DNA from: Duganella sp. OV510
GTDB taxonomy: Bacteria > Pseudomonadota > Gammaproteobacteria > Burkholderiales > Burkholderiaceae_D
Direction of reading: 5' to 3'
DNA length: 64,000 nucleotides
NCBI RefSeq assembly: GCF_900100205.1
Contig: NZ_FNEQ01000002.1
Location: 556,046 to 620,045, forward strand
Below, in pieces: positions 36,593 through 45,874 of this stretch (positions are counted from its first letter, which is position 1; each line of letters begins with the position of its first letter). A program made the position numbers and the translations under genes. A model generated the notes under the pieces. The model did not search any database and was not told where the DNA came from. It saw only the letters and a list, made by a program, of their open reading frames with translations.

Positions 36593-37042
36593 TCAGGCTG
36601 GGGTCAGCGCTTTTTTGACCAGCGCGGACACCACCGTCATATCGGCGCGGCCAGCCAGCTTCGGCTTGACGATGCCCATGACCTTGCCCATGTCCTGCGG
36701 GCCGGCGGCGCCCGAGGCAGCCACGGCGGCAGCTACTTCAGCGGCGATTTCCTCGTCCGACAGGCCGGCCGGCATATAGGTGCTCAGCACTGCCAGTTCA
36801 GCTTTTTCGATGTCGGCCAGGTCGGCGCGGCCGCCGGCTTCGAACTGGGTGATCGAATCCTTGCGCTGCTTGATCATTTTTTCGATGATGGCGATGGTTT
36901 GCTCGTCGCTCACGGTAATCTGTTCGTCCACTTCCTTGCGCTTGATGTCAGCCAGGATCAGACGAATGGTTGCCAGGCGGCCGGCTTCCTTGGCGCGCAT
37001 CGCGTTTTTCATGTCTTCGGTGATTTGGTCTTTCAAGGCCAT
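36593..37042 (-). CDS. yqeY: GatB/YqeY-family protein
   Basis: 149 residues: MALKDQITEDMKNAMRAKEA at the start, RLATIRLILADIKRKEVDE, and the C-terminal GatB-like helical domain (GPQDMGKVMGIVKPKLAGRA). YqeY resembles the tRNA-binding tail of amidotransferase GatB, but its role is not settled. Start ATG 37042 fits the family start. It lies between rpsU and dnaG in the same direction. Confidence 0.93.
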   Translation of the reverse strand: MALKDQITEDMKNAMRAKEAGRLATIRLILADIKRKEVDEQITVSDEQTIAIIEKMIKQRKDSITQFEAGGRADLADIEKAELAVLSTYMPAGLSDEEIAAEVAAAVAASGAAGPQDMGKVMGIVKPKLAGRADMTVVSALVKKALTPA

Positions 37043-37169
37043 AGCGTTTCTTTCAGAGAATTGTGGAGTAAAAATGCGAAAACCCGCTGCGGGCCAAGCC
37101 GGAGCGGGTGTTCTCTTAGATGCCGCTAAACGCAACCGGCATATGCCAGGTTGGCCTGCGTAAGCAATC

Positions 37170-37382
37170 TTAGAAGAGTTTTTTCGGCAGCTGTTGGCTG
37201 CGGATGCGTTTGTAGTGACGCTTAACAGCAGCAGCCAGCTTGCGCTTACGCTCAGCCGTTGGCTTTTCGTAGAACTCGCGTGCGCGCAGTTCGGTCAGCA
37301 GACCGGTTTTTTCGATGGTGCGTTTGAAGCGACGCATTGCGACTTCGAACGGCTCGTTTTCTTTAAGGCGAATAGTGGTCAT
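37170..37382 (-). CDS. rpsU: Ribosomal protein bS21
   Basis: 70 residues, all basic bS21 ([40 protein letters not shown]). Start ATG 37382 gives the normal family length; an in-frame ATG 12 bp upstream adds MNFY. bS21 sits near the 16S anti-Shine-Dalgarno and helps initiation. It is the first gene of the rpsU-yqeY-dnaG-rpoD cluster and is preceded by a TGCTATAGT extended -10. No strong ribosome site is seen before it. Confidence 0.97.
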   Translation of the reverse strand: MTTIRLKENEPFEVAMRRFKRTIEKTGLLTELRAREFYEKPTAERKRKLAAAVKRHYKRIRSQQLPKKLF

Positions 37383-37421
37383 GTAAAAATTCAAACCGTT
37401 GGAGGTTATAGGGAGACAGAG

Positions 37422-37450
37422 ACTATAGCAGCTTTTTCCGGAAAATGGAA
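37422..37450 (-). promoter_or_regulatory. Extended -10 promoter upstream of rpsU
   Basis: Minus strand TTCCAT (37445-37450), 17-nt spacer ending TGC, TATAGT (37422-37427), ~40 bp before the rpsU start. Confidence 0.6.
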
Positions 37451-37523
37451 GCCATGGGCTGTTGGAAACAGCCAGGCATGCGGCTTGCGTAGGAAAAACA
37501 ACAACGTGCAGACTGCCAGTATA

Positions 37524-38729
37524 TCAGACTGCCTGCCCTGCCGCCACACCCGAGGCCCACGCCCATTGGAAATTGTAGCCGCCCAGCCAGCCGGTCACAT
37601 CCACCGTTTCGCCGATGAAGTACAGGCCCGGCACCTTGCTGGCCATCATGGTCTGCTGCGACAGCTCACGGGTGTCGATGCCGCCACGGGTGACTTCGGC
37701 CTTTTTGTAGCCTTCGGAACCGTTCGGCGTCAGCGTCCACTGGTTGATGGCGGCGCCCAGCTTGCGCAGTTGCGTATCCGGCAAGTCGGCCAGGCGGGCG
37801 TCCAGCGCGAAACCGTGGGCCAACAGCAAGCCTTCGGCCAGGCGGGCCGGCAGCCATTGCGACAGCACATTGCCCAACTGCTTTTTGATCGTCCCTTTGC
37901 CTTCGATCAGCGTGGCCGCCAGGTCCAGTTCCGGCAGCAGGTTGATGACGATCGGCGTGCCCGGCTGCCAGTATGATGAAATTTGCAAGATTGCCGGACC
38001 GGACAGGCCGCGATGGGTGAACAGCAAGTCTTCGCGGAAGCGCGCGCCGGTCGGGTTGCGGCCTTTCAGCGAACCGGTCTCGACATCGACTTCCAGCGCA
38101 ATGCCGGCCATTTCGACAAATGGCGCCCACTGCTGGGCGTCAAAGGTCAGCGGCACCAGCGCCGGGCGCGGTTCGACCATGCGCAGCTCGAATTGCTGGG
38201 CGATGCGGTAGCCGAAATCGGTGGCGCCGATTTTCGGGATCGACAGGCCACCGGTGGCGATCACCACGCTGGGCGCTTCGATCGTGCCGCTATCGGTTTC
38301 CAACACAAAGCCTTCTGTCCCCTGCTGCAGCGATTCAACCTTGCACGGCATGCGCCAGTGGACGTCGCCGCCGGCACACTCGTCTTTCAGCATCTCGATG
38401 ATCTGCTCGGCCGAGTCGTCGCAGAACAGCTGGCCGCGATGCTTCTCGTGGTAGCCGATGCGGTGTTTCTTCACCAGCGCGACGAAATCCGCCGGCGTGT
38501 AGCGCGACAAGGCACTCTTGCAGAAGTGCGGATTCTCCGACAGGAAGTTGGCCGGGCCGGCGTTCACATTGGTGAAGTTGCAGCGGCCGCCGCCGGAAAT
38601 ACGGATTTTCTCGGCCAGCTTGGCGGCGTGGTCGATCAGCACCACGCGCAGGCCGCGCTGGGCTGCCGTCGCCGCGCACATCATTCCGGCCGCGCCGGCG
38701 CCGATTACCGCTACATCAAACTTTGCCAT
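37524..38729 (-). CDS. FAD-dependent oxidoreductase, HI0933/YhiN (BaiN-like) family
   Basis: 401 residues: FAD-binding DVAVIGAGAAGMMCAATAAQ at the N-terminus, ISGGGRCNFTNVN (family signature), ATGGLSIPKIGATDFGYRIA and the C-terminal KVPGLYFIGETVDVTGWLGG. These flavoproteins reduce C=C bonds in some members; the bacterial substrate is usually unknown. Single gene upstream of rpsU. Confidence 0.9.
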   Translation of the reverse strand: MAKFDVAVIGAGAAGMMCAATAAQRGLRVVLIDHAAKLAEKIRISGGGRCNFTNVNAGPANFLSENPHFCKSALSRYTPADFVALVKKHRIGYHEKHRGQLFCDDSAEQIIEMLKDECAGGDVHWRMPCKVESLQQGTEGFVLETDSGTIEAPSVVIATGGLSIPKIGATDFGYRIAQQFELRMVEPRPALVPLTFDAQQWAPFVEMAGIALEVDVETGSLKGRNPTGARFREDLLFTHRGLSGPAILQISSYWQPGTPIVINLLPELDLAATLIEGKGTIKKQLGNVLSQWLPARLAEGLLLAHGFALDARLADLPDTQLRKLGAAINQWTLTPNGSEGYKKAEVTRGGIDTRELSQQTMMASKVPGLYFIGETVDVTGWLGGYNFQWAWASGVAAGQAV

Positions 38730-38763
38730 GTTGTTCCGATCAGATCCGTGAAGGGGCGAGATT

Positions 38764-39747
38764 TTACTCGATCGGCTCGCTCACATGCTGGCGCGAGGCC
38801 ACGGTGCGCGAAACCAGCAGGCATTGCGCCACCTGCTCGGCGATCGGTGGCGGCACCGCCACGTCGCCGTCCAACACCGACTTGATCCACGCAGCAGTGG
38901 TCGCCGCATCCTTGTTTTCCGGCAGCAGCGGCAGTTCGCCCACCAGCGTCTGCTTCGGCACCAGCGTCGTCCGCAGGCCGCCGTGGAACCAGTCGATCTG
39001 CTGCGCCTTGTTGGCGTTGGCCACCGTTTCGCCCTCGGTGCCGCGCATCAGGAAAGCATCGCCGCGCTCGTGCAGCGCCGCCGTGGTGAAGTATTCGCCC
39101 AGCATCTCCAGATACTCCGGATGCGTGTACGACACCAGCCGCAGCGCCGGCCCGGCAAACGGCTGCATGATCTTGACCAGCGTGTGCGTCGAGTTGCGCA
39201 CACCGAGAATACGGCGCAGCGACAGCAGATGCGCCAGCTTCGGCGCCATCGCATCGATGGTGATGAACGCCGGCTTGCCCTGCGACATGGCCTCCTCCGC
39301 TTCCGAGCGATGCCGCGCCTGCGCCACACCCAGCGCAGCCAGTACCTCGGCCGTGGTGACCCGGCCCGGATCGTCGGCCACGCCGTGCACCAGCACCGGC
39401 ACACCCTCGCGCGCCAGCAGCAGCGCCAGCAGCGGCGTCAGGTTGGCCATCTTGCGGGCGCCGTTATACGAAGGAATCACCACCGGCGCAAACTGGCCCG
39501 GCGGCGCGTTGAACGGTTCGAAGGACGCCTCGGCCGCATCAAGAAAGCCGGCAATCTCCTCCACCGACTCGCCCTTGATGCGCATCGACAGCAGAATCCC
39601 GCCCAGTTCCAGGTCGGAAACGCGGCCATCCAGCATCGCCTGGTACAGATCGTGGGCGTCGTCCTGGGTCATGCTGCGGGCGCCGTCTTTGCCGCGGCCG
39701 ATTTCTTTAATGAAACGCGCGGCTGGGAAAGGTTCATATGTGGTCAT
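38764..39747 (-). CDS. ybiB: YbiB-type DNA-binding TrpD2 homologue
   Basis: 327 residues with the anthranilate phosphoribosyltransferase fold (LSDLELGGILLSMRIKGES-like start, PSYNGARKMANLTPLLALLL, VLVHGVADDPGRVTTAEVL). In YbiB-type proteins the phosphoribosyltransferase motif (GTGGD) is replaced, here by PSYNGARK, and the protein binds nucleic acid instead. It is not next to tryptophan genes. Divergent from the DAHP synthase gene across ~75 bp. Confidence 0.88.
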   Translation of the reverse strand: MTTYEPFPAARFIKEIGRGKDGARSMTQDDAHDLYQAMLDGRVSDLELGGILLSMRIKGESVEEIAGFLDAAEASFEPFNAPPGQFAPVVIPSYNGARKMANLTPLLALLLAREGVPVLVHGVADDPGRVTTAEVLAALGVAQARHRSEAEEAMSQGKPAFITIDAMAPKLAHLLSLRRILGVRNSTHTLVKIMQPFAGPALRLVSYTHPEYLEMLGEYFTTAALHERGDAFLMRGTEGETVANANKAQQIDWFHGGLRTTLVPKQTLVGELPLLPENKDAATTAAWIKSVLDGDVAVPPPIAEQVAQCLLVSRTVASRQHVSEPIE

Positions 39748-39821
39748 GACGCCAGCTTAAACCACCCGCCCGCATTTCGGCTACACTATCTGGTTCCCAA
39801 AATGAAAACATAACAGAGATC

Positions 39822-40880
39822 ATGATTTCCCCAGACATTGAAAACGTCAACGTCACCTCGTTTGCTCCGATGCCGTCGCCGGAAGCCTTGCATAGCAAGC
39901 TGCCGCTGACCGATCTGGCTTCCGAGACCGTGATGAAGGGCCGCGAAGCCCTGCGCAACATCATCGACCGCCAGGACAAGCGCCTGTTCGTGGTGGTCGG
40001 CCCCTGCTCGATCCACGACCCGGTGGCCGGCCTGGACTATGCGCGCCGCCTGAAGGCGCTGCAGGCCGAAGTGGCCGACACCATGCTGCTGGTGATGCGC
40101 GTGTATTTCGAAAAGCCGCGCACCACCACCGGCTGGAAGGGCTATATCAATGATCCGGACATGGACGACTCGTTCCGCGTCAACGTCGGCATGGAAAAGG
40201 CGCGCCAGTTCCTGCTGGACGTGTGCGAACTGGGCCTGCCGACCGCCACCGAAGCGCTGGACCCGATCTCGCCGCAATACCTGGGCGATTTGATCGCCTG
40301 GACCGCCATCGGCGCCCGCACCACCGAATCGCAGACCCACCGCGAAATGTCGTCCGGCCTGTCGACGCCGGTGGGCTTCAAGAACGGCACCGATGGCGAC
40401 ATCAGCATCGCCATCAACGCGATTCTGTCGTCGGCGCACCCGCACTCCTTCCTCGGCATCAACGCGCAGGGCAATGTGGCGATCGTGCGTACCCGTGGCA
40501 ATGGCTACGGCCACGTGGTGCTGCGCGGTGGCGATGGCCGGCCGAACTACGACTCGGTGTCGATCGCGATTGCCGAACAGTCGCTGGCCAAGGCCAAGCT
40601 GCCGGCCAACCTGGTGGTTGACTGCTCGCACGCCAACAGCTACAAGAAGCCTGAGCTGCAACCGCTGGTGATGGCCGATGTCATCCACCAGATCGTGCAG
40701 GGCAACAAGTCGCTGGTCGGCGTGATGATCGAGTCCAACATCGTTGGCGGCAACCAGAAGATCCCGGCCGACCTGAGCCAGCTGGTGTATGGCTGCTCGG
40801 TGACCGACGGCTGCATCGACTGGGACACCACCGAGAAGATGCTGCGCGAAGCGCACCAGCAACTGCTCAACCGTCCTTAA
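39822..40880 (+). CDS. aroG: 3-deoxy-7-phosphoheptulonate (DAHP) synthase, class I
   Basis: 352 residues of the AroFGH type: VVGPCSIHDPVAGLDYARRL, RVYFEKPRTTTGWKG, DGDISIAINAILSSAHPHSF, NLVVDCSHANSYKKPELQ. Joins PEP and erythrose-4-phosphate, the first step of the shikimate pathway. Feedback specificity (Phe, Tyr or Trp) cannot be read here. Its stop overlaps the convergent NirD-like gene by 4 bp. Confidence 0.96.
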   Translation: MISPDIENVNVTSFAPMPSPEALHSKLPLTDLASETVMKGREALRNIIDRQDKRLFVVVGPCSIHDPVAGLDYARRLKALQAEVADTMLLVMRVYFEKPRTTTGWKGYINDPDMDDSFRVNVGMEKARQFLLDVCELGLPTATEALDPISPQYLGDLIAWTAIGARTTESQTHREMSSGLSTPVGFKNGTDGDISIAINAILSSAHPHSFLGINAQGNVAIVRTRGNGYGHVVLRGGDGRPNYDSVSIAIAEQSLAKAKLPANLVVDCSHANSYKKPELQPLVMADVIHQIVQGNKSLVGVMIESNIVGGNQKIPADLSQLVYGCSVTDGCIDWDTTEKMLREAHQQLLNRP

Positions 40881-41197
40881 TAGCAGTACGCCACCAGGCT
40901 GGTGGCGACGCCGAACTGCCCCGCCAGCGCCGCCTCGGCCTTGCTGGCCGGGGCGCTCAGTTCATCCAGGTCCAGGTAGACCTTGAATCCTTCCACCTTC
41001 ACCGAATAACGGCGCGCGCTACTGCAGCGTGGGTCCACGCCGCGACAATCGAGCACCGCGTGCACGCTTTCCTCGCCGCTGCGGAACAAGGCCACGCCCG
41101 GCAGCTCCTGCCACGCCAGCCCGCGCGGCACCAGACGCGCCCCGCTTTCCACCGGCACATCCTTCAGTTTGCAGATCACTTTCCAGTTTGCAGACAT
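40877..41197 (-). CDS. NirD-like small protein (Rieske fold without cluster ligands)
   Basis: 106 residues. The order KVICKLKDVPVESGARLV, GVALFRSGEESVHAVLD and KVEGFKVYLDL follows nitrite reductase small subunit NirD, but the loop that would carry Rieske CxH/CxxH ligands is replaced by a short CRGVDPRCSS stretch. Start ATG 41197 follows GAGGAGGGAG. No nirB is near, so it probably does not work as a nitrite reductase subunit. Confidence 0.6.
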   Translation of the reverse strand: MSANWKVICKLKDVPVESGARLVPRGLAWQELPGVALFRSGEESVHAVLDCRGVDPRCSSARRYSVKVEGFKVYLDLDELSAPASKAEAALAGQFGVATSLVAYCY

Positions 41198-41366
41198 CGC
41201 TCCCTCCTCGCTTTGCCTCTTTAATAAGCAAAAGCGATGCCACCGAAAATCTGGCCATTTGGCAAAAAATCGCACCCGGCCAGTGCGGTCCGGACCCAGG
41301 CCAGTGCATGCTTGCACCCGGTTTACATTACAATGGCGGATTCCCCTTTAGAAATATGCTGCTTCC

Positions 41367-42407
41367 ATGATCGTTCTTGGCGTTGAATCCTCCTGTGACG
41401 AAACCGGCCTGGCCTTGTACGACACGCAACACGGCCTGCTGTCCCATGCCCTGCATTCGCAGGTCGCCATGCATGAGGAATATGGCGGTGTCGTGCCCGA
41501 GCTGGCCTCGCGCGACCACATCCGCCGCGCCATCCCGCTGCTGGAGCAGACGCTGGCAAAAGCCGGCAAGACGCCGGACGATATCGACGCCATCGCCTAC
41601 ACCCAAGGCCCCGGCCTGGCCGGTGCGCTGCTGGTCGGCTCGTCGGTGGCGTGCAGCCTCGGCCTGTCGCTGGACAAGCCGGTGCTGGGCGTGCACCACC
41701 TGGAAGGCCACCTGCTGTCGCCGTTGCTGGCGTCCGAGCCGCCGGAGTTCCCGTTCATCGCGCTGCTGGTATCGGGCGGCCACACGCAGCTGATGCGCGT
41801 CGACGGCGTCGGCCAATATACGCTGCTGGGCGAAACGCTGGACGACGCGGCCGGCGAAGCCTTCGACAAGTCGGCCAAGCTGCTTGGCCTCGGCTATCCC
41901 GGCGGCCCGGCGATTTCGCGCCTGGCCGAATTCGGCGATCCGGACGCCTACCAGCTTCCGCGCCCGATGAAGCACACCAAGGATTTCAACTTCAGCTTCT
42001 CCGGCCTGAAAACGGCGGTGCTGACGGTGGTGAAGAACCACGAAGAGAAAGTGATCGCCAACATCTGCGAGCAGGACAAGGCCAACATCGCGCGCGGCTT
42101 TGTCGACGCGATTGTCGACGTGCTGACGTCCAAGTGCGTATCCGCCATCAAGCACACCGGCCTGAAGCGGCTGGTGATCGCCGGCGGCGTGGGCGCCAAC
42201 CAGCAGCTGCGCGAATCGCTTAACGCGGCAGCCGCCAAGAAGCGCTTCAAGGTCTACTACCCGGAGTTGGAGTTTTGCACCGATAACGGCGCGATGATCG
42301 CCTTCGCCGGGGCGATGCGCTTGATGATCAACCCGGACGCGGCAAAAAAGGATTACGCGTTCAACGTGCGGCCACGCTGGCCGCTTGACGAGTTGAAAGT
42401 AATTTAA
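41367..42407 (+). CDS. tsaD: tRNA N6-threonylcarbamoyladenosine synthase subunit TsaD
   Basis: 346 residues: [17 protein letters not shown], the metal-binding HxxxH ([12 protein letters not shown]), [10 protein letters not shown], and the ASKHA-fold end [16 protein letters not shown] and [17 protein letters not shown]. TsaD, with TsaB and TsaE, makes t6A37 in tRNAs that read ANN codons. Ends overlapping the convergent small membrane protein by 4 bp. Confidence 0.98.
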   Translation: MIVLGVESSCDETGLALYDTQHGLLSHALHSQVAMHEEYGGVVPELASRDHIRRAIPLLEQTLAKAGKTPDDIDAIAYTQGPGLAGALLVGSSVACSLGLSLDKPVLGVHHLEGHLLSPLLASEPPEFPFIALLVSGGHTQLMRVDGVGQYTLLGETLDDAAGEAFDKSAKLLGLGYPGGPAISRLAEFGDPDAYQLPRPMKHTKDFNFSFSGLKTAVLTVVKNHEEKVIANICEQDKANIARGFVDAIVDVLTSKCVSAIKHTGLKRLVIAGGVGANQQLRESLNAAAAKKRFKVYYPELEFCTDNGAMIAFAGAMRLMINPDAAKKDYAFNVRPRWPLDELKVI

Positions 42408-42586
42408 TTCGAGGCGAACGCCATGCCGGCCAGCACAGCCAGGCCGACCAGCGGAATCCAGAACTTGGCCTTGCCCTGGCCCAGGCTCACGCCACGGGCG
42501 GCAATGCGCTCGCTGCGCAGGCGATGCTCATCGGCAGGCGACTCGTGTACAGCGGTTTGCTTGTCTTTTTCAGTGACGGTATTCAT
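42404..42586 (-). CDS. Small single-pass membrane protein
   Basis: 60 residues: a charged N-terminal half ([20 protein letters not shown]) and a C-terminal membrane helix ([17 protein letters not shown]). Start ATG 42586 is chosen since GGAGG sits 6 nt upstream; the earlier ATG at 42598 precedes that site. Function unknown. Confidence 0.7.
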   Translation of the reverse strand: MNTVTEKDKQTAVHESPADEHRLRSERIAARGVSLGQGKAKFWIPLVGLAVLAGMAFASN

Positions 42587-42763
42587 AACAGCCTCCATGT
42601 AAATCGATCATCGTCCTTTCTTGAGGGCAATGCAATTGTTGTGCCAACCAAATAAGCAGTAATTGGCCTATACAGCTTGATTCTAGGCGCGTTTGTGGTG
42701 AAGTTGCCACACAATACAACGCGCCAGGCACTGAAACCGTGCACACACGCACGCTCAATCAAC

Positions 42764-43699
42764 TTATCTTGCTTTCGCCGCATTGACAGCCCGGCGCTGG
42801 GCCTGCAAACGCGGCGGCGCCTGCTCGGAGACAAAATCGATGAAATGGCGCACCCGCAACGGCATCTGCGTGCGCTGCTGGTAGGACATGAATACGCCAT
42901 TGTTGGCGGTGATGGTGGTGGTCAGCAGCGGCACCAGCTCACCGCTGGCCAGTTCCTTCTCGATCATGAACACCGGCATCTGGCCGATGCCCATGCCATT
43001 CAGCACCGCCATCAACTCCCCCTCCACCGTATTGAAGCTGGCCACGGTCGGCACGTCCTGGTAGACGGTGGCGCCGTCGACATGGAATTCCCACGGCAGC
43101 AGGCGGCCGGTATTCGGCTGGCGGAAACCGGTGCAGCGATGCGCGGCCAGGTCGGCCAGCTTCTTCGGCGTGCCGTAACGGTCCAGGTAGGACGGCGCGG
43201 CGCAGGTCAGCAGCGTAATCTCGCCCAGCTTGCGGGAAATCAGGTTGCGCTCGGGCGGGCTGCCGGCGCGGAAGCCGACGTCGATGCGGCTTTCCACCAG
43301 ATCGGTGAAATGGTCATCCAGCTGCATATCGAAGTGGGCGCCGGGATAGCGCTGCTGGAATGCCTGCAGCAGCGGCACGATGATCGCATTGCCGATCGAC
43401 GTGGGCGCGGCGATGCGGATCAGGCCATCGACTTCCAGCCGGCTGCTCTGGATCTGGTCCAGCGCCTCATCCAGCAGGCGCAGGCCGGGATTGGCCAGCT
43501 CGAACAAGCGCGTGCCCTCGTCGGTCAGGCTGAGGCTGCGGGTGGTGCGATGGAACAGACGCACACCCAGATGATCCTCCAGCTGCCGCACTGCCTTGCT
43601 GACTGCCTGCGGCGTCAGGCCGGCATCCACTGCCGCCTGGCTGAAGCTCTTGGCGCGCACCACGCCGATGAACAGACTGATGACTCGGGCTTTATCCAT
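42764..43699 (-). CDS. LysR-family transcriptional regulator
   Basis: 311 residues: HTH RAKSFSQAAVDAGLTPQAVS, KAVRQLEDHLGVRLFHRTTR, and a CrgA-like effector domain (DGLIRIAAPTSIGNAIIVPL). Divergent from a short-chain dehydrogenase across 107 bp, a common pair in which the regulator controls the SDR. Confidence 0.9.
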   Translation of the reverse strand: MDKARVISLFIGVVRAKSFSQAAVDAGLTPQAVSKAVRQLEDHLGVRLFHRTTRSLSLTDEGTRLFELANPGLRLLDEALDQIQSSRLEVDGLIRIAAPTSIGNAIIVPLLQAFQQRYPGAHFDMQLDDHFTDLVESRIDVGFRAGSPPERNLISRKLGEITLLTCAAPSYLDRYGTPKKLADLAAHRCTGFRQPNTGRLLPWEFHVDGATVYQDVPTVASFNTVEGELMAVLNGMGIGQMPVFMIEKELASGELVPLLTTTITANNGVFMSYQQRTQMPLRVRHFIDFVSEQAPPRLQAQRRAVNAAKAR

Positions 43700-43806
43700 A
43701 TTATCAACCAGTAGATGAAAATCAAACAGCTTTCCTATGGCTAGTGTAGCAGATCGCGACAGCCTAAACTGGTCTCCATCAACTCAACTTTGAAAGGAAA
43801 CACATC

Positions 43807-44649
43807 ATGACTGGCACTGCACAAAAAGTATGGTTCATCACTGGCGCATCGCGTGGTTTCGGCCTGCTGACGGCACAAAAAGCGCTGGCGCGCGGCGACC
43901 TGGTGGCGGCCACCGCGCGTGATCCGCAAACGGTGATTGCCGCGCTGGGCGAGCATCCCAACTTGCTGGCGCTGCGGCTGGACGTCAAGCTGGAAGCGCA
44001 AGCGATCACCGCCGCGCAGCAAGCGGTGGCGCGTTTCGGCCGCATCGACGTGCTGGTCAACAACGCCGGCTACGGCCTGCTGGGCGCGGTGGAAGAATCC
44101 AGCGGCGACGAAGTGCGCGCCGTGTACGACACCAACGTCTTCGGCCTGCTCAACGTCACCCGCGCCGTGCTGCCGCTGATGCGCCGCCAGGGCAGCGGCC
44201 ACGTCATCAACATCTCCTCGATCGGCGGCTACTCCGGCTATGCCGGCTGGGGCGTGTACGGCTCGACCAAGTTCGCGGTCGAAGGCCTGAGCGAAGCGCT
44301 GGCGATGGAACTGGAGCCGCTGAACATCCGGGTGACGGTGGTGGAACCAGGCTTCTTCCGCACCGACTTCCTCGACACCAACTCGCTGGTGACCACACGC
44401 GACCGTCTAGACGCCTACGCCGCCACGGTCGGCAAGATGCGCGACTTCGCCGCCGACGCCAACCACGCCCAGCCCGGTGACCCGCTGAAGCTGGCCGACG
44501 CCCTGCTGAAGCTGGCGGACAGCGCCGAGCCGCCAATCCGCCTGCAACTTGGCTCCGACACCGTCCAGCGCGTGCGCGCCAAAAACCAGTTCGTCGAAAA
44601 AGAACTGACTGAATGGCTGGACCTCGCCCTCTCCACCGACCACGATTAA
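43807..44649 (+). CDS. Short-chain dehydrogenase/reductase
   Basis: 280 residues of the classical SDR fold: FITGASRGFGLLTAQKAL (TGxxxGxG), NNAGYGLLGAVEE, INISSIGGYSGYAGWGVYGS and the catalytic YxxxK (YGSTK). NADPH-preferring type by the Arg after the glycine motif. Substrate unknown. It stops 4 bp before palindrome copy 2. Confidence 0.92.
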   Translation: MTGTAQKVWFITGASRGFGLLTAQKALARGDLVAATARDPQTVIAALGEHPNLLALRLDVKLEAQAITAAQQAVARFGRIDVLVNNAGYGLLGAVEESSGDEVRAVYDTNVFGLLNVTRAVLPLMRRQGSGHVINISSIGGYSGYAGWGVYGSTKFAVEGLSEALAMELEPLNIRVTVVEPGFFRTDFLDTNSLVTTRDRLDAYAATVGKMRDFAADANHAQPGDPLKLADALLKLADSAEPPIRLQLGSDTVQRVRAKNQFVEKELTEWLDLALSTDHD

Positions 44650-44653
44650 TATT

Positions 44654-44713
44654 CCGGGGTCAGTTCTGCCAAATGTACATGAGCTCGTGTACGTTTGGCA
44701 GAACTGACCCCGG
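44654..44713. repeat. Long intergenic palindrome, copy 2 (bidirectional terminator-like repeat)
   Basis: Arms 44656-44679 and 44688-44711 (24 nt, one U-G wobble), extended by CCGG closure (44654-44655 and 44712-44713). Shares its arm sequence with copy 1 at 3759-3842. It fills essentially the whole 67-bp gap between the converging SDR and YdjM-like genes and is followed by T runs on the plus strand. Confidence 0.88.
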
Positions 44714-44716
44714 ATT

Positions 44717-45874
44717 TTAGAAGAGGTCGGCGCGGGGGTAGGTCCAAGTGGGGACGTTGGCGGGACATGGCGCGGGAGCGATGTGTAAGGTGGTGAAGTT
44801 GCCGCGTGGTGTGGTGGCGAAACGGTAGTCGGACAGTGCGCCGTCTTGCAGTAGCGGCATGCGGCCGAAACGCAGCCAGGCGTCGACGTTGCAGTCGCTG
44901 GCTTTCAGTGCGCGCAGTTCTTGCAGGCTGCCGGTCAGCGTTTGCGGCTCTACCGTCAGGCCGGCCGGGCATGTCACTTCGGCCAGACGGGTGATGCCGC
45001 GTTGCAGGCGGTATTGCCCGCCATCGGTTTCGATGCTGACGTAGCTCCAGCATAGCGGCTGCGAGGGGAAGGCGGTCATTGCCACGTCCAGCACGCGCGT
45101 GCCGGGCGACGCGGCTTCCAGCGTCGCGGTGATCTGCGCCCTGCCGGCTTGCGACGTCATATGCTGCACGCCGATAAACGCCAGGCTGATGCCCAGCGCC
45201 AGCAGCAGGCCGGCGCGTCCTTGCGGGCCAGCGCGCCATTGCGCCGCGCCGCAGATCAGGGCGATCAGCAGCAGCGCGGCAAACGATGGCCAGCCCAGGT
45301 AGCCACGCGCGGCAAAGAAGACCAGCGCGGCAAACAGCGCCACGAGGCCGGCGAGGCGCAAGATACGCCAGCGCATAATCAGCGCCATCGGCACGCCGAT
45401 CGCTACCCAGAACAGCGGTTCGATGATGAAGATCATGTCGCCATAGAACCAGCGTCCGTCGAACGGATACCAGGGATGCACGCCATACGAATTGGTAAAG
45501 TCCATCGCCAGGTGCAGCGCAAAGCCCAGCGCGATGCTCAGCGCCAGGCCTAACCGCGCCGGGCGGCTGGCTTTTAACAGCGCACGCGCCGATGGCCACA
45601 GCAGCCATAGCAGGCCGGCTAGCAGCAAGGCTTGCGGTATCGCCCACAGCGCTGTATGCGTGTGTCCGCGATGGTGCAGCAGATAGCCCAGCGGCGCCGG
45701 CAGCAGCTTGGTCAGGAATAGATCCAGGTCAGGAAAATTGCTGGCCAAGGCGCACGCCACCAGCAGCAGCCGGTGACGCACGCGCTGAGATTGCGGCTCT
45801 GCCTCGGCCGGCAAGCTGCGGTGCACGACTTCGCCAACGCCAAAGCCGATGATGCTGTGCGTGATGTTATCCAT
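44717..45874 (-). CDS. YdjM-like membrane-bound metal-dependent hydrolase
   Basis: 385 residues. N-terminal half: about seven membrane helices with the DUF457/YdjM features DNITHSIIGFGVGE, HHRGHTHTALWAI and GFALHLAMDFTNSYG (His/Asp ligands in membrane). The C-terminal ~130 residues are soluble. Members of the LexA-regulated YdjM group are inner-membrane proteins of unclear substrate. It is the last gene of a six-gene minus cluster and overlaps the ATPase by 8 bp. Confidence 0.85.
   Translation of the reverse strand: MDNITHSIIGFGVGEVVHRSLPAEAEPQSQRVRHRLLLVACALASNFPDLDLFLTKLLPAPLGYLLHHRGHTHTALWAIPQALLLAGLLWLLWPSARALLKASRPARLGLALSIALGFALHLAMDFTNSYGVHPWYPFDGRWFYGDMIFIIEPLFWVAIGVPMALIMRWRILRLAGLVALFAALVFFAARGYLGWPSFAALLLIALICGAAQWRAGPQGRAGLLLALGISLAFIGVQHMTSQAGRAQITATLEAASPGTRVLDVAMTAFPSQPLCWSYVSIETDGGQYRLQRGITRLAEVTCPAGLTVEPQTLTGSLQELRALKASDCNVDAWLRFGRMPLLQDGALSDYRFATTPRGNFTTLHIAPAPCPANVPTWTYPRADLF

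Noticed and set aside
40877..41317. Longer NirD-like frame starting at 41317
   Set aside because: The extra 40 residues have no similarity to the family and skip a strong ribosome site before ATG 41197.
44646..45647. 333-codon minus-strand frame overlapping the YdjM-like gene
   Set aside because: Out-of-frame shadow. The other frame has the family motifs and membrane helices, and the tail only translates the palindrome.
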